NCBI RefSeq assembly: GCF_051020765.1
Contig: NW_027469287.1
Coordinates: forward strand, 124,001-188,000
Reading direction: 5' to 3'
Length of the DNA stretch: 64,000 nucleotides
Source of the DNA: Lasioglossum baleicum
Lineage: Eukaryota > Arthropoda > Insecta > Hymenoptera > Halictidae
Under the pieces are notes generated by a model that was not told the origin of the DNA, searched no databases, and saw nothing but the letters and a program-made list of their open reading frames with translations. A program made the position numbers and the translations under genes. This document shows, piece by piece, positions 37,979 through 51,891 of this stretch (within the stretch, counting starts at the first letter, position 1; each line of letters opens with the position of its first letter).

Positions 37979-40900
37979 ATGCGCATCCCAAAAAACCTGC
38001 GCATGCGCATCCCACAAAACCTCGCACGTGTTTTTACTCGACTAGCCTGCGGGATGCATCCTCTCGCACGTGTTTTTACTCGACTAGCCTGCGGGATGCA
38101 TCCTCTCGCACGTGTTTTTACTCGACTAGCCTGCGGGATGCATCGTCTCGCACGTGTTTGTGCTCGACTAGCCTGCGGGATGCATCCTCTCGCACGTGTT
38201 TTTACTCGACTAGCCTGCGGGATGCATCCTCTCGCACGTGTTTTTGCTCGACTAGCCTGCGGGATGCATCCTCTCGCACGTGTTTTTGCTCGACTACCCT
38301 GCGGGATGCATCCTCTCGCACGTGTTTTTGCTCGACTAGCCTGCGGGATGCATCCTCTCGCACGTGTTTGTGCTCGACTAGCCTGCGGGATGCATCCTCT
38401 CGCACGTGTTTTTGCTCGACTAGCCATGCGCATCCCAAAAAACCTGCACATGCGCATCCCAAAAAACCTGCGCATGCGCATCCCACAAAACCTGCACATG
38501 CGCATCCCACAAAACCTCGCACGTGTTCTTACTCGACTAGCCTGCGGGATGCATCCTCTCGCACGTGTTTTTGCTCGGCTAGCCTGCGGGATGCATCCTC
38601 TCGCACGTGTTTTTGCTCGACTAGCCATGCGCATCCCAAACAACCTGCGCATGCGCATCCCACAAAACCTCGCACGTGTTTTTACTCGACTAGCCTGCGG
38701 GATGCATCCTCTCGCACGTGTTTTTACTCGACTAGCCTGCGGGATGCATCCTCTCGCACGTGTTTTTACTCGACTAGCCTGCGGGATGCATCGTCTCTCA
38801 CGTGTTTTTACTCGACTAGCCTGCGGGATGCATCCTCTCGCACGTGTTTTTGCTCGACTAGCCATGCGCATCCCAAAAAACCTGCGCATGCGCATCCCAA
38901 AAAATCTGCGCATGCGCATCCCACAAAACCTGCGCATGCGCATCCCACAAAACCTCGCACGTGTTTGTGGTCGACTAGCCTGCGGGATGCATCCTTTCGC
39001 ACGTGTTTTTACTCGACTAGCCTGCGGGATGCATCCTCTCGTACGTGTTTTTGCTCGACTAGCCTGCGGGATGCATCCTCTCGCACGTGTTTTTGCTCGA
39101 CTAGCCATGCGCATCCCAAAAAACCTGCGCATGCGCATCCCAAAAAATCTGCGCATGCGCATCCCACAAAACCTGCGCATGCGCATCCCACAAAACCTCG
39201 CACGTGTTTGTGCTCGACTAGACTGCGGGATGCATCCTCTCGCACGTGTTTTTACTCGACTAGCCTGCGGGATGCATCCTCTCGCACGTGTTTTTACTCG
39301 ACTAGCCTGCGGGATGCATCGTCTCGCACGTGTTTTTACTCGACTAGCCTGCGGGATGCATCCTCTCGCACGTGTTTTTGCTCGACTAGCCATGCGCATC
39401 CCAAAAAACCTGCGCATGCGCATCCCAAAAAACCTGCGCATGCGCATCCCAAAAAACCTGCGCATGCGCATCCCACAAAACCTCGCACGTGTTTTTACTC
39501 GACTAGCCTGCGGGATGCATCCTCTCGCACGTGTTTTTACTCGACTAGCCTGCGGGATGCATCCTCTCGCACGTGTTTTTACTCGACTAGCCTGCGGGAT
39601 GCATCGTCTCGCACGTGTTTTTACTCGACTAGCCTGCGGGATGCATCCTCTCGCACGTGTTTTTGCTCGACTAGCCATGCGCATCCCAAAAAACCTGCGC
39701 ATGCGCATCCCAAAAAACCTGCGCATGCGCATCCCACAAAACCTCGCACGTGTTTTTACTCGACTAGCCTGCGGGATGCATCCTCTCGCACGTGTTTTTA
39801 CTCGACTAGCCTGCGGGATGCATCCTCTCGCACGTGTTTTTACTCGACTAGCCTGCGGGATGCATCGTCTCGCACGTGTTTTTACTCGACTAGCCTGCGG
39901 GATGCATCCTCTCGCACGTGTTTGTGCTCGACTAGCCTGCGGGATGCATCCTTTCGCACATGTTTTTGCTCGACTAGCCTGCGGGATGCATCCTCTCGTA
40001 CGTGTTTTTGCTCGACTAGCCTGCGGGATGCATCCTCTCGCACGTGTTTTTGCTCGACTAGCCATGCGCATCCCAAAAAACCTGCGCATGCGCATCCCAA
40101 AAAATCTGCGCATGCGCATCCCACAAAACCTGCGCATGCGCATCCCACAAAACCTCGCACGTGTTTGTGCTCGACTAGACTGCGGGATGCATCCTCTCGC
40201 ACGTGTTTTTACTCGACTAGCCTGCGGGATGCATCCTCTCGCACGTGTTTTTACTCGACTAGCCTGCGGGATGCATCGTCTCGCACGTGTTTTTACTCGA
40301 CTAGCCTGCGGGATGCATCCTCTCGCACGTGTTTTTGCTCGACTAGCCATGCGCATCCCAAAAAACCTGCGCATGCGCATCCCAAAAAACCTGCGCATGC
40401 GCATCCCACAAAACCTCGCACGTGTTTTTACTCGACTAGCCTGCGGGATGCATCCTCTCGCACGTGTTTTTACTCGACTAGCCTGCGGGATGCATCCTCT
40501 CGCACGTGTTTTTGCTCGACTAGCCATGCGCATCCCAAAAAACCTGCGCATGCTCATCCCAAAAAATCTGCGCATGCGCATCCCACAAAACCTGCGCATG
40601 CGCATCCCACAAAACCTCGCACGTGTTTGTGCTCGACTAGCCTGCGGGATGCATCCTTTCGCACGTGTTTTTACTCGACTATCCTGCGGGATGCATCCTC
40701 TCGTACGTGTTTTTGCTCGACTAGCCTGCGGGATGCATCCTCTCGCACGTGTTTTTGCTCGACTAGCCATGCGCATCCCAAAAAACCTGCGCATGCGCAT
40801 CCCAAAAAATCTGCGCATGCGCATCCCACAAAACCTGCGCATGCGCATCCCACAAAACCTCGCACGTGTTTGTGCTCGACTAGACTGCGGGATGCATCCT

Positions 40901-43900
40901 CTCGCACGTGTTTTTACTCGACTAGCCTGCGGGATGCATCGTCTCGCACGTGTTTTTACTCGACTAGCCTGCGGGATGCATCCTCTCGCACGTGTTTTTG
41001 CTCGACTAGCCATGCGCATCCCAAAAAACCTGCGCATGCGCATCCCAACAAACCTGCGCATGCGCATCCCACAAAACCTCGCACGTGTTTTTACTCGACT
41101 AGCCTGCGGGATGCATCCTCTCGCACGTGTTTTTACTCGACTAGCCTGCGGGATGCATCCTCTCGCACGTGTTTTTACTCGACTAGCCTGCGGGATGCAT
41201 CCTCTCGCACGTGTTTTTACTCGACTAGCCTGCGGTATGCATCGTCTCGCACGTGTTTTTACTCGACTAGCCTGCGGGATGCATCCTCTCGCACGTGTTT
41301 TTGCTCGACTAGCCATGCGCATCCCAAAAAACCTGCGCATGCGCATCCCAAAAAATCTGCGCATGCGCATCCCACAAAACCTGCGCATGCGCATCCCACA
41401 AAACCACGCACGTGTTTTTACTCGACTAGCCTGCGGGATGCATCCTCTCGCACGTGTTTTTGCTCGGCTAGCCTGCGGGATGCATCCTCTCGCACGTGTT
41501 TTTGCTCGACTAGCCATGCGCATCCCAAAAAACCTGCGCATGCGCATCCCAAAAAACCTGCGCATGCGCATCCCACAAAACCTCGCACGTGTTTTTACTC
41601 GACTAGCCTGCGGGATGCATCCTCTCGCACGTGTTTTTACTCGACTAGCCTGCGGGATGCATCCTCTCGCACGTGTTTTTGCTCGACTAGCCATGCGCAT
41701 CCCAAAAAACCTGCACATGCGCATCCCAAAAAACCTGCGCATGCGCATCCCACAAAACCTGCGCATGCGCATCCCACAAAACCTCGCACGTGTTTTTACT
41801 CGACTAGCCTGCGGGATGCATCCTCTCGCACGTGTTTTTGCTCGGCTAGCCTGCGGGATGCATCCTCTCGCACGTGTTTTTGCTCGACTAGCCATGCGCA
41901 TCCCAAAAAACCTGCGCATGCGCATCCCAAAAAACCTGCGCATGCGCATCCCAAAAAATCTGCGCATGCGCATCCCAGAAAACCTGCGCATGCGCATCCC
42001 ACAAAACCTCGCACGTGTTTGTGCTCGACTAGCCTGCGGGATGCATCCTTTCGCACGTGTTTTTACTCGACTAGCCTGCGGGATGCATCCTCTCGTACGT
42101 GTTTTTGCTCGACTAGCCTGCGGGATGCATCCTCTCGCACGTGTTTTTGCTCGACTAGCCATGCGCATCCCAAAAAACCTGCGCATGCGCATCCCAAAAA
42201 ATCTGCGCATGCGCATCCCACAAAACCTGCGCATGCGCATCCCACAAAACCTCGCACGTGTTTGTGCTCGACTAGACTGCGGGATGCATCCTCTCGCACG
42301 TGTTTTTACTCGACTAGCCTGCGGGATGCATCCTCTCGCACGTGTTTTTACTCGACTAGCCTGCGGGATGCATCGTCTCGCACGTGTTTTTACTCGACTA
42401 GCCTGCGGGATGCATCCTCTCGCACGTGTTTTTGCTCGACTAGCCATGCGCATCCCAAAAAACCTGCGCATGCGCATCCCAAAAAACCTGCGCATGCGCA
42501 TCCCACAAAACCTCGCACGTGTTTTTACTCGACTAGCCTGCGGGATGCATCCTCTCGCACGTGTTTTTACTCGACTAGCCTGCGGGATGCATCCTCTCGC
42601 ACGTGTTTTTACTCGACTAGCCTGCGGGATGCATCGTCTCGCACGTGTTTTTACTCGACTAGCCTGCGGGATGCATCCTCTCGCACGTGTTTTTGCTCGA
42701 CTAGCCATGCGCATCCCAAAAAACCTGCGCATGCGCATCCCAAAAAATCTGCGCATGCGCATCCCACAAAACCTGCGCATGCGCATCCCACAAAACCTCG
42801 CACGTGTTTGTGCTCGACTAGCCTGCGGGATGCATCCTCTCGCACGTGTTTTTACTCGACTAGCCTGCGGGATGCATCCTCTCGCACGTGTTTTTACTCG
42901 ACTAGCCTGCGGGATGCATCGTCTCGCACGTGTTTTTACTCGACTAGCCTGCGGGATGCATCCTCTCGCACGTGTTTTTGCTCGACTAGCCATGCGCATC
43001 CCAAAAAACCTGCGCATGCGCATCCCACAAAACCTCGCACGTGTTTGTGCTCGACTAGCCTGCGGGATGCATCCTTTCGCACGTGTTTTTACTCGACTAG
43101 CCTGCGGGATGCATCCTCTCGTACGTGTTTTTGCTCGACTAGCCTGCGGGATGCATCCTCTCGCACGTGTTTTTGCTCGACTAGCCATGCGCATCCCAAA
43201 AAACATGCGCATGCGCATCCCAAAAAATCTGCGCATGCGCATCCCAAAAAATCTGCGCATGCGCATCCCAAAAAATCTGCGCATGCGCATCCCACAAAAC
43301 CTGCGCATGCGCATCCCACAAAACCTCGCACGTGTTTGTGCTCGACTAGCCTGCGGGATGCATCCTTTCGCACGTGTTTTTACTCGACTAGCCTGCGGGA
43401 TGCATCCTCTCGTACGTGTTTTTGCTCGACTAGCCTGCGGGATGCATCCTCTCGCACGTGTTTTTGCTCGACTAGCCATGCGCATCCCAAAAAACCTGCG
43501 CATGCGCATCCCAAAAAATCTGCGCATGCGCATCCCACAAAACCTGCGCATGCGCATCCCACAAAACCTCGCACGTGTTTGTGCTCGACTAGACTGCGGG
43601 ATGCATCCTCTCGCACGTGTTTTTACTCGACTAGCCTGCGGGATGCATCCTCTCGCACGTGTTTTTACTCGACTAGCCTGCGGGATGCATCGTCTCGCAC
43701 GTGTTTTTACTCGACTAGCCTGCGGGATGCATCCTCTCGCACGTGTTTTTGCTCGACTAGCCATGCGCATCCCAAAAAACCTGCGCATGCGCATCCCACA
43801 AAACCTCGCACGTGTTTTTACTCGACTAGCCTGCGGGATGCATCCTCTCGCACGTGTTTTTACTCGACTAGCCTGCGGGATGCATCCTCTCGCACGTGTT

Positions 43901-46345
43901 TTTACTCGACTAGCCTGCGGGATGCATCCTCTCGTACGTGTTTTTGCTCGACTAGCCTGCGGGATGCATCCTCTCGCACGTGTTTTTGCTCGACTAGCCA
44001 TGCGCATCCCAAAAAACCTGCGCATGCGCATCCCACAAAATCTGCGCATGCGCATCCCACAAAACCTGCGCATGCGCATCCCACAAAACCTCGCACGTGT
44101 TTGTGCTCGACTAGACTGCGGGATGCATCCTCTCGCACGTGTTTTTGCTCGACTAGCCATGCGCATCCCAAAAAACCTGCACATGCGCACCCCAAAAAAC
44201 CTGCGCATGCGCATCCCACAAAACCTGCGCATGCGCATCCCACAAAACCTCGCACGTGTTTTTACTCGACTAGCCTGCGGGATGCATCGTCTCGCACGTG
44301 TTTTTACTCGACTAGCCTGCGGGATGCATCCTCTCGCACGTGTTTTTGCTCGACTAGCCATGCGCATCCCAAAAAACCTGCGCATGCGCATCCCAAAAAA
44401 CCTGCGCATGCGCATCCCACAAAACCTCGCACGTGTTTTTACTCGACTAGCCTGCGGGATGCATCCTCTCGCACGTGTTTTTACTCGACTAGCCTGCGGG
44501 ATGCATCCTCTCGCACGTGTTTTTACTCGACTAGCCTGCGGGATGCATCCTCTCGTACGTGTTTTTGCTCGACTAGCCTGCGGGATGCATCCTCTCGCAC
44601 GTGTTTTTACTCGACTAGCCTGCGGGATGCATCCTCTCGCACGTGTTTTTACTCGACTAGCCTGCGGGATGCATCGTCTCGCACGTGTTTGTGCTCGACT
44701 AGCCTGCGGGATGCATCCTCTCGCACGTGTTTTTACTCGACTAGCCTGCGGGATGCATCCTCTCGCACGTGTTTTTGCTCGACTAGCCTGCGGGATGCAT
44801 CCTCTCGCACGTGTTTTTGCTCGACTACCCTGCGGGATGCATCCTCTCGCACGTGTTTTTGCTCGACTAGCCTGCGGGATGCATCCTCTCGCACGTGTTT
44901 GTGCTCGACTAGCCTGCGGGATGCATCCTCTCGCACGTGTTTTTGCTCGACTAGCCATGCGCATCCCAAAAAACCTGCACATGCGCATCCCAAAAAACCT
45001 GCGCATGCGCATCCCACAAAACCTGCGCATGCGCATCCCACAAAACCTCGCACGTGTTTTTACTCGACTAGCCTGCGGGATGCATCCTCTCGCACGTGTT
45101 TTTGCTCGGCTAGCCTGCGGGATGCATCCTCTCGCACGTGTTTTTGCTCGACTAGCCATGCGCATCCCAAACAACCTGCGCATGCGCATCCCACAAAACC
45201 TCGCACGTGTTTTTACTCGACTAGCCTGCGGGATGCATCCTCTCGCACGTGTTTTTACTCGACTAGCCTGCGGGATGCATCCTCTCGCACGTGTTTTTAC
45301 TCGACTAGCCTGCGGGATGCATCGTCTCTCACGTGTTTTTACTCGACTAGCCTGCGGGATGCATCCTCTCGCACGTGTTTTTGCTCGACTAGCCATGCGC
45401 ATCCCAAAAAACCTGCGCATGCGCATCCCAAAAAATCTGCGCATGCGCATCCCACAAAACCTGCGCATGCGCATCCCACAAAACCTCGCACGTGTTTGTG
45501 GTCGACTAGCCTGCGGGATGCATCCTTTCGCACGTGTTTTTACTCGACTAGCCTGCGGGATGCATCCTCTCGTACGTGTTTTTGCTCGACTAGCCTGCGG
45601 GATGCATCCTCTCGCACGTGTTTTTGCTCGACTAGCCATGCGCATCCCAAAAAACCTGCGCATGCGCATCCCAAAAAATCTGCGCATGCGCATCCCACAA
45701 AACCTGCGCATGCGCATCCCACAAAACCTCGCACGTGTTTGTGCTCGACTAGCCTGCGGGATGCATCCTTTCGCACGTGTTTTTGCTCGACTAGCCATGC
45801 GCATCCCAAAAAACCTGCGCATGCGCATCCCAAAAAATCTGCGCATGCGCATCCCACAAAACCTGCGCATGCGCATCCCACAAAACCTCGCACGTGTTTG
45901 TGCTCGACTAGACTGCGGGATGCATCCTCTCGCACGTGTTTTTACTCGACTAGCCTGCGGGATGCATCCTCTCGCACGTGTTTTTACTCGACTAGCCTGC
46001 GGGATGCATCGTCTCGCACGTGTTTTTACACGACTAGCCTGCGGGATGCATCCTCTCGCACGTGTTTTTGCTCGACTAGCAATGCGCATCCCAAAAAACC
46101 TGCGCATGCGCATCCCAAAAAACCTGCGCATGCGCATCCCACAAAACCTCGCACGTGTTTTTACTCGACTAGCCTGCGGGATGCATCCTCTCGCACGTGT
46201 TTTTACTCGACTAGCCTGCGGGATGCATCCTCTCGCACGTGTTTTTGCTCGACTAGCCTGCGGGATGCATCCTCTCGCACGTGTTTTTACTCGACTAGCC
46301 TGCGGGATGCATCCTCTCGCACGTGTTTTTACTCGACTACCCTGA
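37940..46345 (+). repeat. Region 16: three joined duplicated segments
   Basis: About 37.9-41.5 kb repeats region 15. About 41.7-42.84 kb repeats 19.3-20.4 kb (offset 22,436). About 42.84-46.3 kb is repeated at 60.3-63.8 kb. Private changes include AAACCACGC near 41405, GCGCACCCC near 44189 and TTTTTACACG near 46029. Only one marker junction occurs, at its end. The region is a mosaic of copies found elsewhere in the window. No gene. Confidence 0.86.
43187..43324 (+). repeat. Longest B block found (5 full + one 18-bp unit)
   Basis: The block is 138 bp, equal to 5 x 24 + 18. It starts with the rare AACATGCGC unit, followed by three AATCTGCGC units. The related block near 60.63 kb has one AATCTGCGC unit fewer, which accounts for the 24-bp offset change (17,438 to 17,414) between the two segments. 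B blocks therefore expand and contract by whole units. Confidence 0.88.
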
Positions 46346-49300
46346 TGGATGCATCCTCTCGCACGTGTTTTTGCTCGACTAGCCATGCGCATCCCAAAAA
46401 ACCTGCGCATGCGCATCCCACAAAACCTCGCACGTGTTTTTACTCGACTAGCCTGCGGGATGCATCCTCTCGCACGTGTTTTTACTCGACTAGCCTGCGG
46501 GATGCATCCTCTCGCACGTGTTTTTACTCGACTAGCCTGCGGGATGCATCGTCTCGCACGTGTTTGTGCTCGACTAGCCTGCGGGATGCATCCTCTCGCA
46601 CGTGTTTTTACTCGACTAGCCTGCGGGATGCATCCTCTCGCACGTGTTTTTGCTCGACTAGCCTGCGGGATGCATCCTCTCGCACGTGTTTTTGCTCGAC
46701 TACCCTGCGGGATGCATCCTCTCGCACGTGTTTTTGCTCGACTAGCCTGCGGGATGCATCCTCTCGCACGTGTTTGTGCTCGACTAGCCTGCGGGATGCA
46801 TCCTCTCGCACGTGTTTTTGCTCGACTAGCCATGCGCATCCCAAAAAACCTGCACATGCGCATCCCAAAAAACCTGCGCATGCGCATCCCACAAAACCTG
46901 CGCATGCGCATCCCACAAAACCTCGCACGTGTTTTTACTCGACTAGCCTGCGGGATGCATCCTCTCGCACGTGTTTTTGCTCGGCTAGCCTGCGGGATGC
47001 ATCCTCTCGCACGTGTTTTTGCTCGACTAGCCATGCGCATCCTAAAAAACCTGCGCATGCGCATCCCAAAAAACCTGCGCATGCGCATCCCACAGAACCT
47101 CGCACGTGTTTTTACTCGACTAGCCTGCGGGATGCATCCTCTCGCACGTGTTTTTACTCGACTAGCCTGCGGGATGCATCGTCTCGCACGTGTTTTTACT
47201 CGACTAGCCTGCGGGATGCATCCTCTCGCACGTGTTTTTGCTCGACTAGCCATGCGCATCCCAAAAAACCTGCGCATGCGCATCCCACTAAACCTCGCAC
47301 GTGTTTGTGCTCGACTAGCCTGCGGGATGCATCCTTTCGCACGTGTTTTTACTCGACTAGCCTGCGGGATGCATCCTCTCGTACGTGTTTTTGCTCGACT
47401 AGCCTGCGGGATGCATCCTCTCGCACGTGTTTTTGCTCGACTAGCCATGCGCATCCCAAAAAACATGCGCATGCGCATCCCAAAAAATCTGCGCATGCGC
47501 ATCCCAAAAAATCTGCGCATGCGCATCCCAAAAAACCTGCGCATGCGCATCCCACAAAACCTCGCACGTGTTTTTACTCGACTAGCCTGCGGGATGCATC
47601 CTCTCGCACGTGTTTTTACTCGACTAGCCTGCGGGATGCATCCTCTCGTACGTGTTTTTGCTCGACTAGCCTGCGGGATGCATCCTCTCGCACGTGTTTT
47701 TGCTCGACTAGCCATGCGCATCCCAAAAAACCTGCGCATGCGCATCCCAAAAAATCTGCGCATGCGCATCCCACAAAACCTGCGCATGCGCATCCCACAA
47801 AACCTCGCACGTGTTTGTGCTCGACTAGACTGCGGGATGCATCCTCTCGCACGTGTTTTTACTCGACTAGCCTGCGGGATGCATCCTCTCGCACGTGTTT
47901 TTACTCGACTAGCCTGCGGGATGCATCCTCTCGCACGTGTTTTTACTCGACTAGCCTGCGGGATGCATCCTCTCGTACGTGTTTTTGCTCGACTAGCCTG
48001 CGGGATGCATCCTCTCGCACGTGTTTTTGCTCGACTAGCCATGCGCATCCCAAAAAACCTGCACATGCGCATCCCAAAAAACCTGCGCATGCGCATCCCA
48101 CAAAACCTGCGCATGCGCATCCCACAAAACCTCGCACGTGTTTTTACTCGACTAGCCTGCGGGATGCATCGTCTCGCACGTGTTTTTACTCGACTAGCCT
48201 GCGGGATGCATCCTCTCGCACGTGTTTTTGCTCGACTAGCCATGCGCATCCCAAAAAACCTGCGCATGCGCATCCCAAAAAACCTGCGCATGCGCATCCC
48301 ACAAAACCTCGCACGTGTTTTTACTCGACTAGCCTGCGGGATGCATCCTCTCGCACGTGTTTTTACTCGACTAGCCTGCGGGATGCATCCTCTCGCACGT
48401 GTTTTTACTCGACTAGCCTGCGGGATGCATCCTCTCGTACGTGTTTTTGCTCGACTAGCCTGCGGGATGCATCCTCTCGCACGTGTTTTTGCTCGACTAG
48501 CCATGCGCATCCCAAAAAACCTGCGCATGCGCATCCCAAAAAATCTGCGCATGCGCATCCCACAAAACCTGCGCATGCGCATCCCACAAAACCTCGCACG
48601 TGTTTGTGCTCGACTAGCCTGCGGGATGCATCCTTTCGCACGTGTTTTTACTCGACTAGCCTGCGGGATGCATCCTCTCGTACGTGTTTTTGCTCGACTA
48701 GCCTGCGGGATGCATCCTCTCGCACGTGTTTTTACTCGACTAGCCTGCGGGATGCATCGTCTCGCACGTGTTTTTACTCGACTAGCCTGCGGGATGCATC
48801 CTCTCGCACGTGTTTTTGCTCGACTAGCCATGCGCATCCCAAAAAACCTGCGCATGCGCATCCCACTAAACCTCGCACGTGTTTGTGCTCGACTAGCCTG
48901 CGGGATGCATCCTTTCGCACGTGTTTTTACTCGACTAGCCTGCGGGATGCATCCTCTCGTACGTGTTTTTGCTCGACTAGCCTGCGGGATGCATCCTCTC
49001 GCACGTGTTTTTGCTCGACTAGCCATGCGCATCCCAAAAAACATGCGCATGCGCATCCCAAAAAATCTGCGCATGCGCATCCCACAAAACCTGCGCATGC
49101 GCATCCCACAAAACCTCGCACGTGTTTGTGCTCGACTAGCCTGCGGGATGCATCCTTTCGCACGTGTTGTTACTCGACTAGCCTGCGGGATGCATCCTCT
49201 CGTACGTGTTTTTGCTCGACTAGCCTGCGGGATGCATCCTCTCGCACGTGTTTTTGCTCGACTAGCCATGCGCATCCCAAAAAACCTGCGCATGCGCATC

Positions 49301-51891
49301 CCAAAAAATCTGCGCATGCGCATCCCACAAAACCTGCGCATGCGCATCCCACAAAACCTCGCACGTATTTGTGCTCGACTAGACTGCGGGATGCATCCTC
49401 TCGCACGTGTTTTTACTCGACTAGCCTGCGGGATGCATCCTCTCGCACGTGTTTTTACTCGACTAGCCTGCGGGATGCATCGTCTCGCACGTGTTTTTAC
49501 TCGACTAGCCTGCGGGATGCATCCTCTCGCACGTGTTTTTGCTCGACTAGCCATGCGCATCCCAAAAAACCTGCGCATGCGCATCCCACAAAACCTCGCA
49601 CGTGTTTTTACTCGACTAGCCTGCGGGATGCATCCTCTCGCACGTGTTTTTACTCGACTAGCCTGCGGGATGCATCCTCTCGTACGTGTTTTTGCTCGAC
49701 TAGCCTGCGGGATGCATCCTCTCGCACGTGTTTTTGCTCGACTAGCCATGCGCATCCCAAAAAACCTGCGCATGCGCATCCCAAAAAATCTGCGCATGCG
49801 CATCCCACAAAACCTGCGCATGCGCATCCCACAAAACCTCGCACGTGTTTGTGCTCGACTAGACTGCGGGATGCATCCTCTCGCACGTGTTTTTACTCGA
49901 CTAGCCTGCGGGATGCATCCTCTCGCACGTGTTTTTACTCGACTAGCCTGCGGGATGCATCCTCTCGCACGTGTTTTTACTCGACTAGCCTGCGGGATGC
50001 ATCCTCTCGTACGTGTTTTTGCTCGACTAGCCTGCGGGATGCATCCTCTCGCACGTGTTTTTGCTCGACTAGCCATGCGCATCCCAAAAAACCTGCACAT
50101 GCGCATCCCAAAAAACCTGCGCATGCGCATCCCACAAAACCTGCGCATGCGCATCCCACAAAACCTCGCACGTGTTTTTACTCGACTAGCCTGCGGGATG
50201 CATCGTCTCGCACGTGTTTTTACTCGACTAGCCTGCGGGATGCATCCTCTCGCACGTGTTTTTGCTCGACTAGCCATGCGCATCCCAAAAAACCTGCGCA
50301 TGCGCATCCCAAAAAACCTGCGCATGCGCATCCCACAAAACCTCGCACGTGTTTTTACTCGACTAGCCTGCGGGATGCATCCTCTCGCACGTGTTTTTAC
50401 TCGACTAGCCTGCGGGATGCATCCTCTCGCACGTGTTTTTACTCGACTAGCCTGCGGGATGCATCCTCTCGTACGTGTTTTTGCTCGACTAGCCTGCGGG
50501 ATGCATCCTCTCGCACGTGTTTTTGCTCGACTAGCCATGCGCATCCCAAAAAACCTGCGCATGCGCATCCCAAAAAATCTGCGCATGCGCATCCCACAAA
50601 ACCTGCGCATGCGCATCCCACAAAACCTCGCACGTGTTTGTGCTCGACTAGACTGCGGGATGCATCCTCTCGCACGTGTTTTTACTCGACTAGCCTGCGG
50701 GATGCATCCTCTCGCACGTGTTTTTACTCGACTAGCCTGCGGGATGCATCCTCTCGCACGTGTTTTTACTCGACTAGCCTGCGGGATGCATCGTCTCGCA
50801 CGTGTTTTTACTCGACTAGCCTGCGGGATGCATCCTCTCGCACGTGTTTTTGCTCGACTAGCCATGCGCATCCCAAAAAACCTGCGCATGCGCATCCCAA
50901 AAAACCTGCGCATGCGCATCCCACAAAACCTCGCACGTGTTTTTACTCGACTAGCCTGCGGGATGCATCCTCTCGCACGTGTTTTTGCTCGACTAGCCTG
51001 CGGGATGCATCCTCTCGCACGTGTTTTTGCTCGACTAGCCATGCGCATCCCAAAAAACCTGCGCATGCGCATCCCAAAAAATCTGCGCATGCGCATCCCA
51101 CAAAACCTGCGCATGCGCATCCCACAAAACCTCGCACGTGTTTGTGCTCGACTAGACTGCGGGATGCATCCTCTCGCACGTGTTTTTACTCGACTAGCCT
51201 GCGGGATGCATCCTCTCGCACGTGTTTTTACTCGACTAGCCTGCGGGATGCATCGTCTCGCACGTGTTTTTACTCGACTAGCCTGCGGTTGCATCCTCTC
51301 GCACGTGTTTTTGCTCGACTAGCCATGCGCATCCCAAAAAACCTGCGCATGCGCATCCCACAAAACCTCGCACGTGTTTTTACTCGACTAGCCTGCGGGA
51401 TGCATCCTCTCGCACGTGTTTTTACTCGACTAGCCTGCGGGATGCATCCTCTCGCACGTGTTTTTACTCGACTAGCCTGCGGGATGCATCGTCTCGCACG
51501 TGTTTTTACTCGACTAGCCATGCGCATCCCAAAAAACCTGCACATGCGCAACCCAAAAAACCTGCGCATGCGCATCCCAAAAAACCTGCGCATGCGCATC
51601 CCACAAAACCTCGCACGTGTTTTTACTCGACTAGCCTGCGGGATGCATCCTCTCGCACGTGTTTTTACTCGACTAGCCTGCGGGATGCATCCTCTCGCAC
51701 GTGTTTGTGCTCGACTAGCCTGCGGGATGCATCCTCTCGCACGTGTTTTTACTCGACTAGCCTGCGGGATGCATCCTCTCGCACGTGTTTTTGCTCGACT
51801 AGCCTGCGGGATGCATCCTCTCGCACGTGTTTTTACTCGACTAGCCTGCGGGATGCATCCTCTCGCACGTGTTTTTACTCGACTACCCTGA
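46346..51891 (+). repeat. Region 17: copy of 28.3-32.6 kb with 1.5-kb internal gain
   Basis: The offset to region 14 is 18,011 bp at 47043, 19,523 at 49169-49367, 19,304 at 51289 and 19,280 at 51550-51891. The rise of about 1.5 kb reflects an internal duplication with an offset of 1,578 bp, marked by the rare CCCACTAAACC at 47289 and 48867. Later falls include one B unit (24 bp) lost just after 51300. No gene. Confidence 0.86.

Noticed and set aside
31966..51294. A reverse-strand open reading frame of 6,442 codons
   Set aside because: Its ends coincide with the two copies of the GCGGTTGC indel and it has only repeat peptide. It is open because unit lengths are multiples of three.
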